A stretch of 64,000 bases of DNA, taken from the NCBI RefSeq assembly GCF_019175385.1, contig NC_083340.1, positions 23,448,336 to 23,512,335 of the forward strand, given 5' to 3'. Shown here piece after piece: positions 37,545-48,959 of the stretch. Position 1 is the first letter of the stretch. Each line of letters starts with the position of its first letter. The position numbers and the translations under genes are program-made. The stretch comes from Lycium barbarum. Taxonomy: Eukaryota > Streptophyta > Magnoliopsida > Solanales > Solanaceae. The notes under the pieces were generated by a model, which saw nothing but the letters and a program-made list of their open reading frames with translations, searched no databases and was not told the origin of the DNA.

Positions 37545-38600
37545 ATATCAAGGGAAAAGAGCAAAAGATATCCTTGAACCATTTGAAATAGACCACATTT
37601 ATTCTTCGTTTGATTTTGATATCAAAACTACCCCTGCCGTCCAACAAAGGAACCACAAATGCGGCTTGCCACTAGAGCTGACTAGGCAGTCTCGCTGTAT
37701 AAAAATGCTGACGTGGCTGTCCACCTAAGAAGTCCAACATGGCTGAATACCCTCCTCTTTAAATCATGCTTTCTCCTCCCACTTAATTAGGATCCTAATT
37801 TCAAATTTCTTATTCTACAATTTCTTAAACGCGAGCTTTTTTCCAGTGGTTTTTGGCTCTATCAATTCACTAGAAACCCCGACATGCGAGAAAGTATTAT
37901 TGTAGCCTTCCATGTCTACTCCTTCAGTTGTATCCTCTTTTCTAGTCTCATTGCTCTGTGCCTTAAGCAGGCTATTCGCCTTGCAAAATCTGCCGATTTC
38001 CCCCATCTTCTCTCTTTCTGCTGCGGGTTCTGTTTGTAGGTCGGTGTTTTTGTTGCTTGCTTTGATGTGAACCGAGCTTGGAACTTTGGGATGTGAGAGC
38101 AAGCATACCTATGAAGCTGTTATTCCGCTTGTCATTTTTGTTCCATTATGGCTCCTTATTAATATTTCTACTGTTTTTTTATGCTTTAACTCGTTAATTT
38201 CCTTTTCGCCTTTGGTATGTGGGAGCAATCCCTTTTTTTTTTTGGGTCCTTGTATGAGTTATCAATGTAATCCTTATTACTGATACCATAATGCATGTTT
38301 TGGAGAAGATATAGCGGATAAAGAATGATCAGTAGAAAACATGAGAGAGTAGTATATGAGAGAAAGCATCAATTTAAAAGGGAGGGGTCTTCTGCCATGT
38401 TGGGCTGCTGCCACGTCAGCGATTTTTATCCTGCTGGACTGCATAGTCGGCTCTAGTGGCAAGCTGTTAAAAGTGAGGGCGTTTGTGGTCTCTTTGTTAT
38501 ACAGCAAGGGTAGTTTTGATACCAAAACCAAACGAAAGGTAAATATGATTTATTTCGAATAGTTCGAGGGTAATCAATATATGGTGTATATTTCACAAAG
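37545..38600. mobile_element. Mutator-like element with about 200-bp terminal inverted repeats
   Basis: 37561-37760 and the reverse complement of 38383-38585 align over about 200 bp ('tatcaaaactaccc', 'gcttgccactagagc', 'gctgacgtggc' among the shared blocks). The long terminal inverted repeats and 0.6 kb interior fit a non-autonomous MULE. The exact ends and the usual 9-bp duplication were not resolved. The interior has a 95-codon minus-strand frame (37815-38102) with no recognisable domain; it might be a captured gene fragment (Pack-MULE). No transposase is present. Confidence 0.65.
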
Positions 38601-39190
38601 TAAAAGATAATTTATTTTTCATCACGCATTATACGTTTTACATATGCAACTTTTTCAAATATTCACAGCAAATAATTTTTCTGAGAAGGTTCACAATAAT
38701 CATTGCATAGGAAGTCTCTGAAATTTGCATTTAAAGTATAACACATGTCATATGCAGCAGTAATTCTTTTCATAATAGTGACTGCACATACAATGTTTGA
38801 ATTTAACTTAAGTGCACACGTCATGGCAGTAATTTATGGATGTGACAATGAAAGGAAACGACTTATAATATTAAGACCAGACAGTTTTAGAATGCAGATT
38901 ACGAAGAGAGAAGCTGACTAAATTCCATTTCTCCCTAGAAATGCAATTAGATTTTGGTTGTGGCTGTCTGAGCACTATATGTTCCTTCTATGAAATATTT
39001 GATGAGATATGTTATATATGTTGTTGTATTTTCATCAATGCTGTTCGGAAGAGTAGACTAGGTGATAGATTCACCTCCTCACCCACAAATCAGAGAGCTT
39101 GAAAATTAAATAATTTCTATTTTGTTTTCAACATGGTATATATTTTTGAATTTCACTCCAAGCAGAGAGCATACGCCCATGTATCTCTCT
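38601..39190. other. No gene supported
   Basis: AT-rich intergenic sequence without a convincing frame, repeat or RNA structure. Confidence 0.4.
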
Positions 39191-40380
39191 GAACCCGCGA
39201 CTTAAATAGCACAAAAAGAAAAGTTGAACCAAACTAGTACAAAAAAAAAAAAAGAACATAAGTAGTATTCACGCACGAAATTCGTGCGTGAAAGGATCAA
39301 ACTGCAAAAAAACAGTTTTGGCCTTTCACGCACGAATTTTGTGCGTGAATGGGGTCACCAAAAAAAAAAGAGAAGATTAGTAGTCACGCACTAATTTTGT
39401 GCGTTAATGTTGGAGTTTTTTTTTTTTTTTTTGCGTTACCTTTCCAATCACGTTTTTTTCATACTTTGGGCAAAGATTAGTCATGTTTTAAAATCTCAAA
39501 ATATCAATATTTTATACAAAACTTAATATTTTTTTTTGCGTACAATAATGTCGGCTCATTACATGAAGTTCACCTAAACGTTTGGATCGTCGTTTTAGGG
39601 GTTCTAAAGTGCCCCAAAGCAAGTTTTGAAACTTGTATATTTATAGGGTTTTGATTTAAGTGTTTTATTATATTTGAATGTACAAATTTAAATATTTGAT
39701 TTAATAATAATTCATCCAATACGAGAGGTCTATACTAATTAAAAAATAATTCATTCTATTTAATTACAATACAATTGAATTAGTATTGTAATTAAATGGA
39801 ATGAATTATTTTTTAATTAGTATAGACCTCTCGTATTGGATGAATTATTATTAAATCAAATATTTAAATTTGTACATTCAAATATAATAAAACACTTAAA
39901 TCAAAACCCTATAAATATTACAAGTTTCAAAACTTGCTTTGGGGCACTTTAGAACCCCTAAAACGACGATCCAAGCGTTTAGGTGGACTTCATGTAATGA
40001 GCCGACATTATTGTACGCAAAAAAAAAAAATTAAGTTTTATATAAAATATTGATATTTTGGGATTTTAAAACATGACTAATCTTTGCCCAAAGTATGAAA
40101 AAAAACGTGATTGGAAAGGTAACGCAAAAAAAAAAAAAAAAAAAAAAAAACTCCAACATTAACGCACAAAATTAGTGCGTGACTACTAATCTTCTCTTTT
40201 TTTTTTTTGGTGACCCCATTCACGCACAAAATTCGTGCGTGAAAGGCCAAAACTGTTTTTTTGCAGTTTGGTCTTTTCACGCACGAATTTCGTGCGTGAA
40301 TACTACTTATGTTTTTTTTTTTTTATACTAGTTTGGTTCAACTTTTTTTTTTTTTTTTGTGTTATTTAAGTCGCGGGTTC
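39191..40380. repeat. 1.2 kb near-perfect palindrome (foldback element)
   Basis: The outermost bases 'gaacccgcga' (39191) and 'tcgcgggttc' (ending 40380) pair, and pairing continues inward with only scattered mismatches and poly-A/T length differences to a 10-bp loop at 39773-39782. Each arm is about 580 bp and non-coding. Each carries three short palindromes spaced about 57 bp apart: in the left arm near 39270, 39327 and 39384, with arms CACGCACGAA/TTCGTGCGTG or variants. A transcript across it would form a very long double-stranded hairpin. The inner half resembles 62570-62830. Confidence 0.9.
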
Positions 40381-40384
40381 TATC

Positions 40385-40673
40385 ACCAACAAGGACGAAC
40401 AAGGGTAATTTTGTAATAATGAATGTTATTCGTTCACTCTATATTAGAAATGACAGTTGGGTGTACCAACAAGGACGAACAAGGGCAATTTTGTAATAAT
40501 GAATGTTATTCGTTATCTCTATATTAGAAATGTCAGGTGTACCAACAAGGACGAACAAGGGCAATTTTGTAATAATGAATGTTATTCGTTCTCTCTATAT
40601 TAGAAATGTCAGTTGGGTGTACCAACAAGGACGAACAAGGGTAATTTTGTAATAATGAATGTTATTCGTGGGC
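40385..40673 (+). repeat. Tandem repeat, four copies of about 80 bp
   Basis: Units begin 'accaacaaggacgaacaagg' at 40385, 40465, 40541 and 40621 and contain 'aattttgtaataatgaatgt'. The copies differ by a few bases and one 4-bp deletion. They abut the palindrome. Confidence 0.85.
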
Positions 40674-40979
40674 ATTTTAGTAATTTCGTTCTTCAATTGA
40701 TGCTACTTCTTTTCTGTTCATCTGTCTTCCCCATCGAAGAGTTACACAGTGAGGTACCATCTTCTCTCTGCCTTATTTTTTTGATTTGTTTTGTTTCTCT
40801 TTCATTTCTTCTCCATTAGTTGGTGTATATAAGTGGGATGGAGGGACGAACACAGCATCAGATAGCTGTACCATAAGCTTTATAAATTGTGCACACAATG
40901 AATGCTTGTACCATAAGCTATATAACTTGTACACTTTGCCAAACTATTTTTTTATCTCGCGTGGACGTATGTCATAGTA

Positions 40980-43900
40980 CTTAATATTTATTCTCTTCTC
41001 ATGTATACACGTGTGACGTCAATTTTAATTCTGCGACACATATTTATTTCCTCCGTGCACTTTTACTTGTTCACTTTTGACTTTTCACATTCTTGCTGAA
41101 TATTTATTTTCTTCTCATGTATACATGTATGCACTTCAATTTTAATTATCCGACACATATTTATTTTCTCCGTGCACTTTTACTTGTTCACTTTTGACTT
41201 TTCACGTTCTTGCTAAATATTTATTTTCTTCTCATGTATATGTGTATGCACTTCAATTTTAATTATCCGACACATATTTATTTCCTCCGTGCACTTTTAC
41301 TTGTTCACTTTTGACTTTTCACATTATTTAAGAATTAATAAATGAAGTACTCATTTCGTCTCATATTTCTTGGCCACATTACTTGACTTTTCACGTTCTT
41401 TAAGAATAATAAATGAAGTACTCTCTTCGTCCCATATTACTTGGCCACATTATTATACTTGATTTTTCTTGTTCTTTAAGAATTAATAAAAATGAAGTAC
41501 TCCCTTCGTCCCATATTACTTGGCCACATTACTAAAAATATATGTCTATTTTTCTATTCTATATTTTTCTTCTTTTCTATTATATATAAGTGTGGTGACT
41601 GGACTAACACATGCATAAAATGTTGTACCACAAGCTATATAAATTGTACATTTTAATCAACTGTTTTTTTATCCCACGTGGACATATGTCATAGTACTGA
41701 ATATTTATCTCTTCTCATGTATACACGTATGCACTTCAAATTTAATTCTCCGATACATTTATTTCCTCCGTGCACTTATATTTGTTGACTTTTGACTTTT
41801 CAAGTTCTTTAAAAATTAATAAATGAAGTACTCCCTCCGTCCCATATTACTTGGCCACATTACTAAACTACTTTTTTATCCCACGTGAACATATGTCATA
41901 GGACTGAATATTTATTCTCTCCTCATGTATATACATATGCACTTCAATTTTAAATCTCCGACACATATTTATTTCATTCATGCACTTTTACTTGTTCATA
42001 AATGAAGTACTCAACATTACTAAAAATATATCTTCAAATTACTTGTTCATTTACAAAATCAAGATAAAATTAATTAAATCTTTTCCATCTTGCCGTTAGT
42101 AATAAATGTTCTTGAAAATAGTCAATTTTGATTAGAATGTATTTATTGGAGAGAGATATGGGTAAGATAGTGATAACGTCCAAATTCACTCCTCAAAGAG
42201 AAAGTGTACACGGTCGTCGCAATATAATTTACCCAACTATGAGTTGGGGTCGATCCCACAGGGAACAATATACTAGGCGATTTAAACAAGTAAGGAATTA
42301 TCACCAACTAAGCTAAGCCAAGCACTTTTTTAATATTTGGTTTTTGAGAAAATTATAACTAATGCGGAAATGTAAACTAACCTAGAAAGCAAGTAAAATG
42401 ATCAATGGCCACTCAAGTTTGGATACAAAGGAAATTACACTCAAGTAACGATCCAATGTATTTCATGGTTTTACAACTAAGAGCAGGTTTATGTTAATAG
42501 ATAATGGTTTCTACAATCTCATTGAAAGTCTTCCAACCAAATCAATGAATTTCACTTTAAGCTTTTCCAAGCCTTAGAGTGTGATATCAAGCACAACCAA
42601 TTGAATCTCAAGTAACTTTCCTATTCCTAGCTCAAGTTATTAGATGGGTTTAATGACCCAAATTCTTGTTAATTAATCTTTCCCAACCTAGATTTCCTCT
42701 TCTGAGCTCAATCAAAGTAAATGGGCGAGTCTTAGGGTTAGCTAATCCCTTAAGAAGCATTAAAGAACAAGATTAATTAAATCAACAAAGACCCACTTCA
42801 ATAGCAATTAAAATCATTCAATACATAAGCAAAACAAGAGTTTCATCCAACACTTTAATCATAGAATATTTCCATAAACAAGATTCAAGTGAAGAAAATA
42901 AATACTACACACTTAGATATACAATACAAAGCAAGGAATTGAAGAAATGAATTAAAGGTTTAAGAAATGCTCAACCAAATCTTCAACCCCAAAGTGTGGT
43001 GTAAGAACCTAGTCTCCAAAACTTGTATGAAATGGCCAAAGATGAGTTCTACAAACCCTAGCATTCTATTTATAGAAGTGCCAAAACAGGAACAAAATCT
43101 GGACAAAAATACCCTGTGTGCACAACATGTGTCTCGCAGGTTGTACAAAACTCTCGCAGGTCTTGAAATGTACAGAGATGAATTGCAGCACATGCGGTCA
43201 TGGATGCGACTCCCAGGTGGTACCTGCGTCTCGCAGGTGATGCTCGCAGATGCTGCATCCAATTTCTTCAAATTTTCAAAATCTCTGTACAAACTTGCTG
43301 CAGAACATGCGGCTCGCATGTGTGACCTGCGACTCGCAGGTCACGCTTCTTCTATTTTGACTTGTTTTGCTCTATTTTGCTCCATTTTGGTCCATTTTGC
43401 TCTGTTATGCTCTCCGGACATCTTATCCTACAAAACGACATAAATGCATGAAAAGTAACAACAAAAGTGCTTGAAGAGTCACAAAAGCTTAAGGAATTAG
43501 CATCGAATATCCCGTAATTTCACGGCACATCAGATAGTAAAATACATCTTTTATTTAAGATTTCTTTAGGGGCGTGCAAAAAGGAAAGTGATAAGTAATA
43601 TGGGATGGAGAGAGTATACATTTTACCAAAATATTCATATTTATTGGTGTAAGTCTCAATAGCCTTCGAAAATGATTTGAAAATAAATAATTAATGTGAA
43701 GGGTAAAATTAATATTAAGAACAAAAATTTCTTTCTCTTGATATGTTAACGTGGACAAGTAAAAGTAAACGGAGGGAGTGACTTTTATCCCCGTTTTCTT
43801 CTTTGTCAATACTTTAAATGTGAAGAGCGGACGAACAAGAGCAATGCAAATTTGTGCCAAAAGTTATATAAATTATACACTTTAACCAACTACATTTTTA

Positions 43901-44890
43901 TCCCACTTGAACACATGTCATAGTACTGAGTATTTATTCTCTTCTCATGTATACACGTATGCACTTCAATTTTAATTCTCCTACACATAAGTTGTCCACT
44001 TTTGACTTTTCACGTTCTTTAAGAATTAATAAATGAAGTATATATTTTATCATAATATTCATATTTATTGGTGTATAGTCTCAATAGCCTCATAAAATGA
44101 TTTGAAAATGAGTAATTAATGTGAAGGATAAAATAAGGAGAAGAAAAATTTCTTTTTCTTGATATGCTAACGTGGACAAGTAAAAGTGAAGGGAGGGAGT
44201 GACTTTTATTCCCGTTTTCCTTCTTTATCAATGCTTTACTTATTTTACTCTCTTTTGCAGTCTCTGATTATTGTTTTTTTACATTTATAAAATGTATTAC
44301 TTTATATTTTCATTTCGGAATTAAAATTTGGTGATTTATGATATAACATATATTTTTCTAATTTGATTTCTTTGTAACAATTTTTTTATCTATAATTGTT
44401 AATGTAAAAAATTATAATATATTTTTAATTTAATTTAATAAAATATTTTATTAGTTTTGCTTTTAAAAAATCCAATATATACAATAATGGTTCTTATGTT
44501 TGGATCTGAAGAGTTAGCTAATTGAAATGGATATCAACCTGTCAGTATACATATATGATATTAAAGAATTAAACAAAAAAAATCTAGAATCAAAATATTC
44601 ATTTTCCATCATATTTTTACTAATTTTTTTTGGCACATCGATGAACAACTTTCATTGTCATGATAATAAGAAAAAAGTCCGACTCTTTCCATCTCAAAGA
44701 CTTAATTCCATCATATGTTTTTAATTTTTAAACTCCATCTTTTAATTATAACTAAAGTGATGGTACATAAATACATTTTATATATGTTGCTATATATAAT
44801 AACAATTAGAATATTTTTAAAAGTTATTTTCAAAATATAAACCTTAAAGACTGGCTAATTAAAGTGGATAGACATGTTCGTTATTGCTAG
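40980..44890 (+). repeat. Helitron-like repeat copy A, carrying a solo LTR
   Basis: Imperfect tandem units (about 115-190 bp) containing 'cttctcatgtatacacgtat', 'ccgtgcacttttacttgttc' and 'ccatattacttggccacatt', repeated five or more times, then a unique part ending in GCTAG at 44886-44890. The parts 41868-42170 and 43533-44890 correspond, in order, to 50381-52176. At its 3' end the GC-rich hairpin present in the other copy (52146-52164) is missing. No genes; the frames called here are translations of the repeats. Confidence 0.65.
42171..43532 (-). mobile_element. Solo LTR of the Athila-primed non-autonomous family
   Basis: Plus-strand start TGATAACGTCC, end CACATCA, flanked by the TSD GATAG (42166-42170 and 43533-43537). 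It is a relative of 23998-25476 along its whole length. The empty target site is preserved in the paralogous repeat copy at 50781-50785, which confirms the boundaries independently. The region 43100-43340 holds several 'gcgactcgcag' motifs, and the frames there are not genes. Confidence 0.92.
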
Positions 44891-45478
44891 TCTTTCTTTA
44901 AGGTTGGAGTCCTAAAAATATGGGTACTACACACTGCAAATCCATCCCTCTGTACTAGACAGCACCCTGTGCCAGAATCCATTCATGGTCATTAATTATT
45001 AAGGTGAGTTTTCAAGTTAAATCAATTTTGTTAATATATGATCGGTCGCTAATCTTTCGCTATTTTACCTAAATTAAAGGTCATTTAAGTCAGAAAGTAA
45101 TATAATCATTATCCAGACACTTTTTAATAACGTGACACCTGATTTAATAAAACAAAAAAATAAAAAAATAAACTCAACGCATATTAATAATAATAAAAAA
45201 TCCTATTCGACCCAATATTCACCCTTAAAATCCCTTTATAGCTAAACAAATATAAAAAAAAAAAAAAGATACATAGTTTAAGCCTCTATTAACTCTGTCT
45301 TCTTCCTTCAAACCGTCTTCCATTTCAATATAACTTTTTCTAACAATTCAGGGATTACTAATATATCCCGCACTAAAACAACAAGGTGATACATTTATCT
45401 TTTGTAAAGCTTTCTCTTACCAAACGATCCTCAATATTAGCGATGAGAACTCCATTTCGCTCTTTCACATTTAGAAAG
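44891..45478. other. Spacer before the 122-bp tandem array
   Basis: Non-coding. The segment 45040-45240 is similar in order and content to 46420-46620 on the other side of the tandem array ('aaaggtcat', 'agaaagtaat', 'gtgacac', 'aaaatcccttta'). Confidence 0.5.
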
Positions 45479-46209
45479 ACTTATGGAATTTAAATGGTCA
45501 GAAAGTCTATTAGAAAATTGATGGAATTTAGAGGCATGTGAAGGCCCTTTTTTTTCAAGGTCTCGAGTCTTCATGTGCTCTCTCCTTCACAATACATAAG
45601 ACTAATGGAATTTAAATGGTCAGAAAGTCTATTAGAAAATTGATGGAATTTAGAGGCATGTGAAGGCTCTCTTTTTTTCAAGGTCTCGAGTCTTCATGTG
45701 CTCTCTCCTTCACAATACATAAGACTTATGGAATTTAAATGGTCAGAAAGTCTATTAGAAAATTGATGGAATTTAGAGGCATGTGAAGGCCCTTTTTTTT
45801 CAAGGTCTCGAGTCTTCATGTGCTCTCTCCTTCACAATACATAAGACTTATGGAATTTAAATGGTCAGAAAGTCTATTAGAAAATTGATGGAATTTAGAG
45901 GCATGTGAAGGCCCTTTTTTTTCAAGGTCTCGAGTCTTCATGTGCTCTCTCCTTCACAATACATAAGACTTATGGAATTTAAATGGTCAGAAAGTCTATT
46001 AGAAAATTGATGGAATTTAGAGGCATGTGAAGGCCCTTTTTTTTCAAGGTCTCGAGTCTTCATGTGCTCTCTCCTTCACAATACATAAGACTTATGGAAT
46101 TTAAATGGTCAGAAAGTCTATTAGAAAATTGATGGAATTTAGAGGCATGTGAAGGCCCTTTTTTTTCAAGGTCTCGAGTCTTCATGTGCTCTCTCCTTCA
46201 CAATACATA
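45479..46209 (+). repeat. Six tandem copies of a 122-bp unit
   Basis: Copies start with 'acttatggaatttaaatgg' (second copy 'actaatgg') at 45479, 45601, 45724, 45846, 45968 and 46090. Each includes 'ggtctcgagtcttcatgtgc' and ends 'ccttcacaatacataag'. Copies are almost identical, the main difference being one base in a poly-T run, so expansion is recent. The unit has no convincing reading frame. Confidence 0.95.
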
Positions 46210-47042
46210 CTTTTTTTATATATATTTTAAATTGTAATTCTTTATTTTATCTTTATGATTCTCGTTCTATCAGTCCAATCTTTAAATGAAAAAGAGTAAA
46301 ACGGAGATACCTCACATGGATACATTGAATATAAAGTTTATTATTTAAACGGTTGCTGAACTACTGAAAATAGGTAAATAAAGTTACTTATCTTTCATTT
46401 GAATTTGAAAAATTACTAATCTTTTGTTATTTCACTTAAAAGGTCATCTAGGCCAAAAAGTAATACGTCCATTTAACTTTTAATGGCGTGACACTGATTT
46501 TTTAGGCCAAAAAATAAAAAACATTGAACCCATTCCGTTTTAACGAACAACCTCTTATCCAATCTAATACTCGATCCGTAAAATTCCTTTATATGCTAAA
46601 TAAAGGCACATAATTTAAGTATGGAACTAGCAAAGAGAATACAATTTAGGGGGATTTTAGTGAATTTCCCTAAAGAAAAAGACAACTAATATGACCGGAC
46701 CCATGGGGAAGACTTGGGGTGAAAATGTCTATGGAGTTTAAATGCATGTCTTGTTGCTATCCTCTCTTTTTCCCTGATATGTGCTCTGCTCTCTCCTTCA
46801 GAAATAATATATCCTTTTTCTCTGCAATAATCATACACTGCTCATAATTTCACTCTATTGAAGACTCAAAGTATTGGCAGATGACATTCAGGGTCATTGA
46901 GGTGAGTTTATTTTTTGTTAGTCCATGATTTATTGTCATACTTCCTGATATTCTTAGGAATTTTTCAACATTTTTTTTTTAAGCTTCAAAAAAATTATTA
47001 TAGCCTTGATGGATCTGCTTAGTTATAGCTATATCATATTAT
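46210..47042. other. No gene supported
   Basis: Contains the right-hand copy of the segment flanking the tandem array (46420-46620). Nothing else is identified. Confidence 0.4.
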
Positions 47043-47364
47043 AGCCTGTTTGGCTAGCTTCTTCAGGATTAGAAGTGTTTTTTTTTTTTTTTCAAAATTG
47101 AAATGTTTTGCCAAGTTTTTAAGAAAAGAAAAAGTATTTTTGAGCAGAAACTATTTTTGAGAAACTAAAAAAGTAGCTTCTCTTCAAAGGTACTTGATAT
47201 TTTTTTGAGAAAATACATTTAGAAACACTTTTAAAAATTTGCCCAAACACTAATTGATTTTCAAAAGTGCTTTTCAAATTGATTAACCAAACACAAATTA
47301 CTTCTCAACAAAAGTACTTTTTAAAACAAATTGATTTTAGAAGTTTGGTCAAATAGATTAATAT
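47043..47364. mobile_element. MITE with 'GCCTGTTTGGC'-type ends
   Basis: Left end 'agcctgtttggctagcttct' and right end 'gaagtttggtcaaatag' are imperfect inverted repeats. The interior is rich in 'aaaagtac' and 'aagtgctttt'. This resembles small PIF/hAT-type MITEs of Solanaceae. Target duplication is not resolved. Confidence 0.45.
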
Positions 47365-47835
47365 AGTTCAAAGTAATTTGTATTGTCTGAATTGGACGCA
47401 ACTCTTTTGATAGCTTCAGGGGAAGAGGTAGAAATCCAGTTACAATTCGGCTGAACTCAGTAGCTTTTGATCAAACATTATATTTGTTTTAAGACATTCA
47501 TTAAATGTGTACACAATAAATTCATCCACTCAATCTAAATTCAACTATAATCTTTGTTGGGATACCAAGGTTTGAAAAACTTGCTTTTGACCCCAGAATG
47601 TCTTTTAAATTCCCTGGATAGAATCAACCTGCTTTTAATTATAATTATCATCTCATTGCTCTTTGTTTAGGATCGGATCAGAAATTAAAGATACAAAACA
47701 GGCGAAAGAGAAGACGAATCAGATTGCAAGACTTAGAGCTGACTTCGTTTGAAGATCGTAAGTCAGTTTCTTAAATTGCTACAAGTATAACCACAGATGG
47801 ATATATCCATTTTTCTTTTATCTTGATAACAATTA
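47365..47835. other. No gene supported
   Basis: No convincing frame. 47670-47760 is less AT-rich and has purine-rich 'gaaagagaagacgaatcag', but no homology is recognised. Confidence 0.35.
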
Positions 47836-48154
47836 CTACTTTCTTTGTCCCAATTTATGTGATATGTTTTACTTTTTAAACTGTCATAAAAAGAATACCA
47901 CCTTCCACTTTTGGGAGCTATTTAATTTTAATTAGCATTGCCATTTTATCCGTATTGAGACTCTCACTAGTCGACACCACTCATTTAAATGAAAGGACAT
48001 GAGCAACTCTTACCACCACTTATTTAAAAGGATAATTTCCATACTTTTCATATAATTGGCTTACATATCAAAAGTTTCTTTAATTTCCTGAACTTCATGT
48101 TCAATTCCATACTCAATCAAACACTATAACATAAAATGAGACAGAGAGAGTACT
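47836..48154. mobile_element. Stowaway-like MITE
   Basis: Left 'ctttctttgtcccaattta' and right 'taaaatgagacagagagagta' form terminal inverted repeats of the 'CTCCCTCCGTCCC' type, next to TA dinucleotides. Related ends occur at 48735-48765 and 52405-52440. Confidence 0.5.
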
Positions 48155-48385
48155 ATTAAACGTTGTTATCATGAACATTATTTTCCTCCTCCAATTTGAT
48201 ACATGGCAAACTAACTATTCTCTCTTTTTATTTACTAATAAGATAATGATTGACCAACTAAGATTATGTACTTTTGACTTTAAACTTTTATCTTAAAGTA
48301 AAGATAATTTTCGGTGGCCCCTTCTAAAACTAGGAAATTTTAATCAATTATTACGAATACACTTTTCGTTTCTAATATATATAAA

Positions 48386-48420
48386 CTAGCAAACTATGCC
48401 TGTGCGATGCACGGGGCCTA
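48386..48420 (-). mobile_element. Helitron 3' terminus (minus strand)
   Basis: On the minus strand: a hairpin with arms GCCCCGTGC and GCACAGGC (48399-48418), then about nine bases and CTAG at 48389-48386. The element would extend to the right, into the inverted repeat units at 48960-49860. Confidence 0.6.
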
Positions 48421-48959
48421 ATATAATTATTTTGGTTACTCAATTTAGTTAGTTTTTATATGCAAAGGATACCGCGATTCTCCTTAGTGAGTCTTTATAT
48501 TTTTTTTTTCTTTTCGTCTTATTTTTCCTCTTAATTTCTCAATTGTTGTTAAAATTTGTCTTATTTTGGTTATGTCCGCCTCTTTTTATATTTAGTAAGT
48601 TGACAATTCAAATATCCTACATGTCAAGTTTATAATCACAAGATTCAAATAATATTTTATTATATTATATACATTTTTAATTTAGGACCACAAGATAGTC
48701 TATCTTTATTTCTTAAACTCCATGTCTAATCAAACGTAGACACTTAAATTGAGACAGAAGGAGTATATGCCAAATGAAGGAAATGAAAGGATAATTGTGA
48801 CACTGCGGACACGTGGGAACGTAAAAAGTAAGCACACAAGAGGTAGTATTAATGTTAAACTTCTAAAATGCACACATGTTAGTCCTGGCTTAGGGTACAA
48901 TTTCAGTTATTTTTTGTACAACTTATTGTTGTTGTGTTCGTCCACCTTGGGCGTTTATA
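48421..48959. other. Helitron interior or spacer, no gene
   Basis: AT-rich. A 71-codon frame at 48749-48964 starts in a MITE-like end and has no domain; not called. Confidence 0.4.

Noticed and set aside
45479..46209. CRISPR-like array
   Set aside because: The units are contiguous tandem repeats without spacers, in a plant genome.
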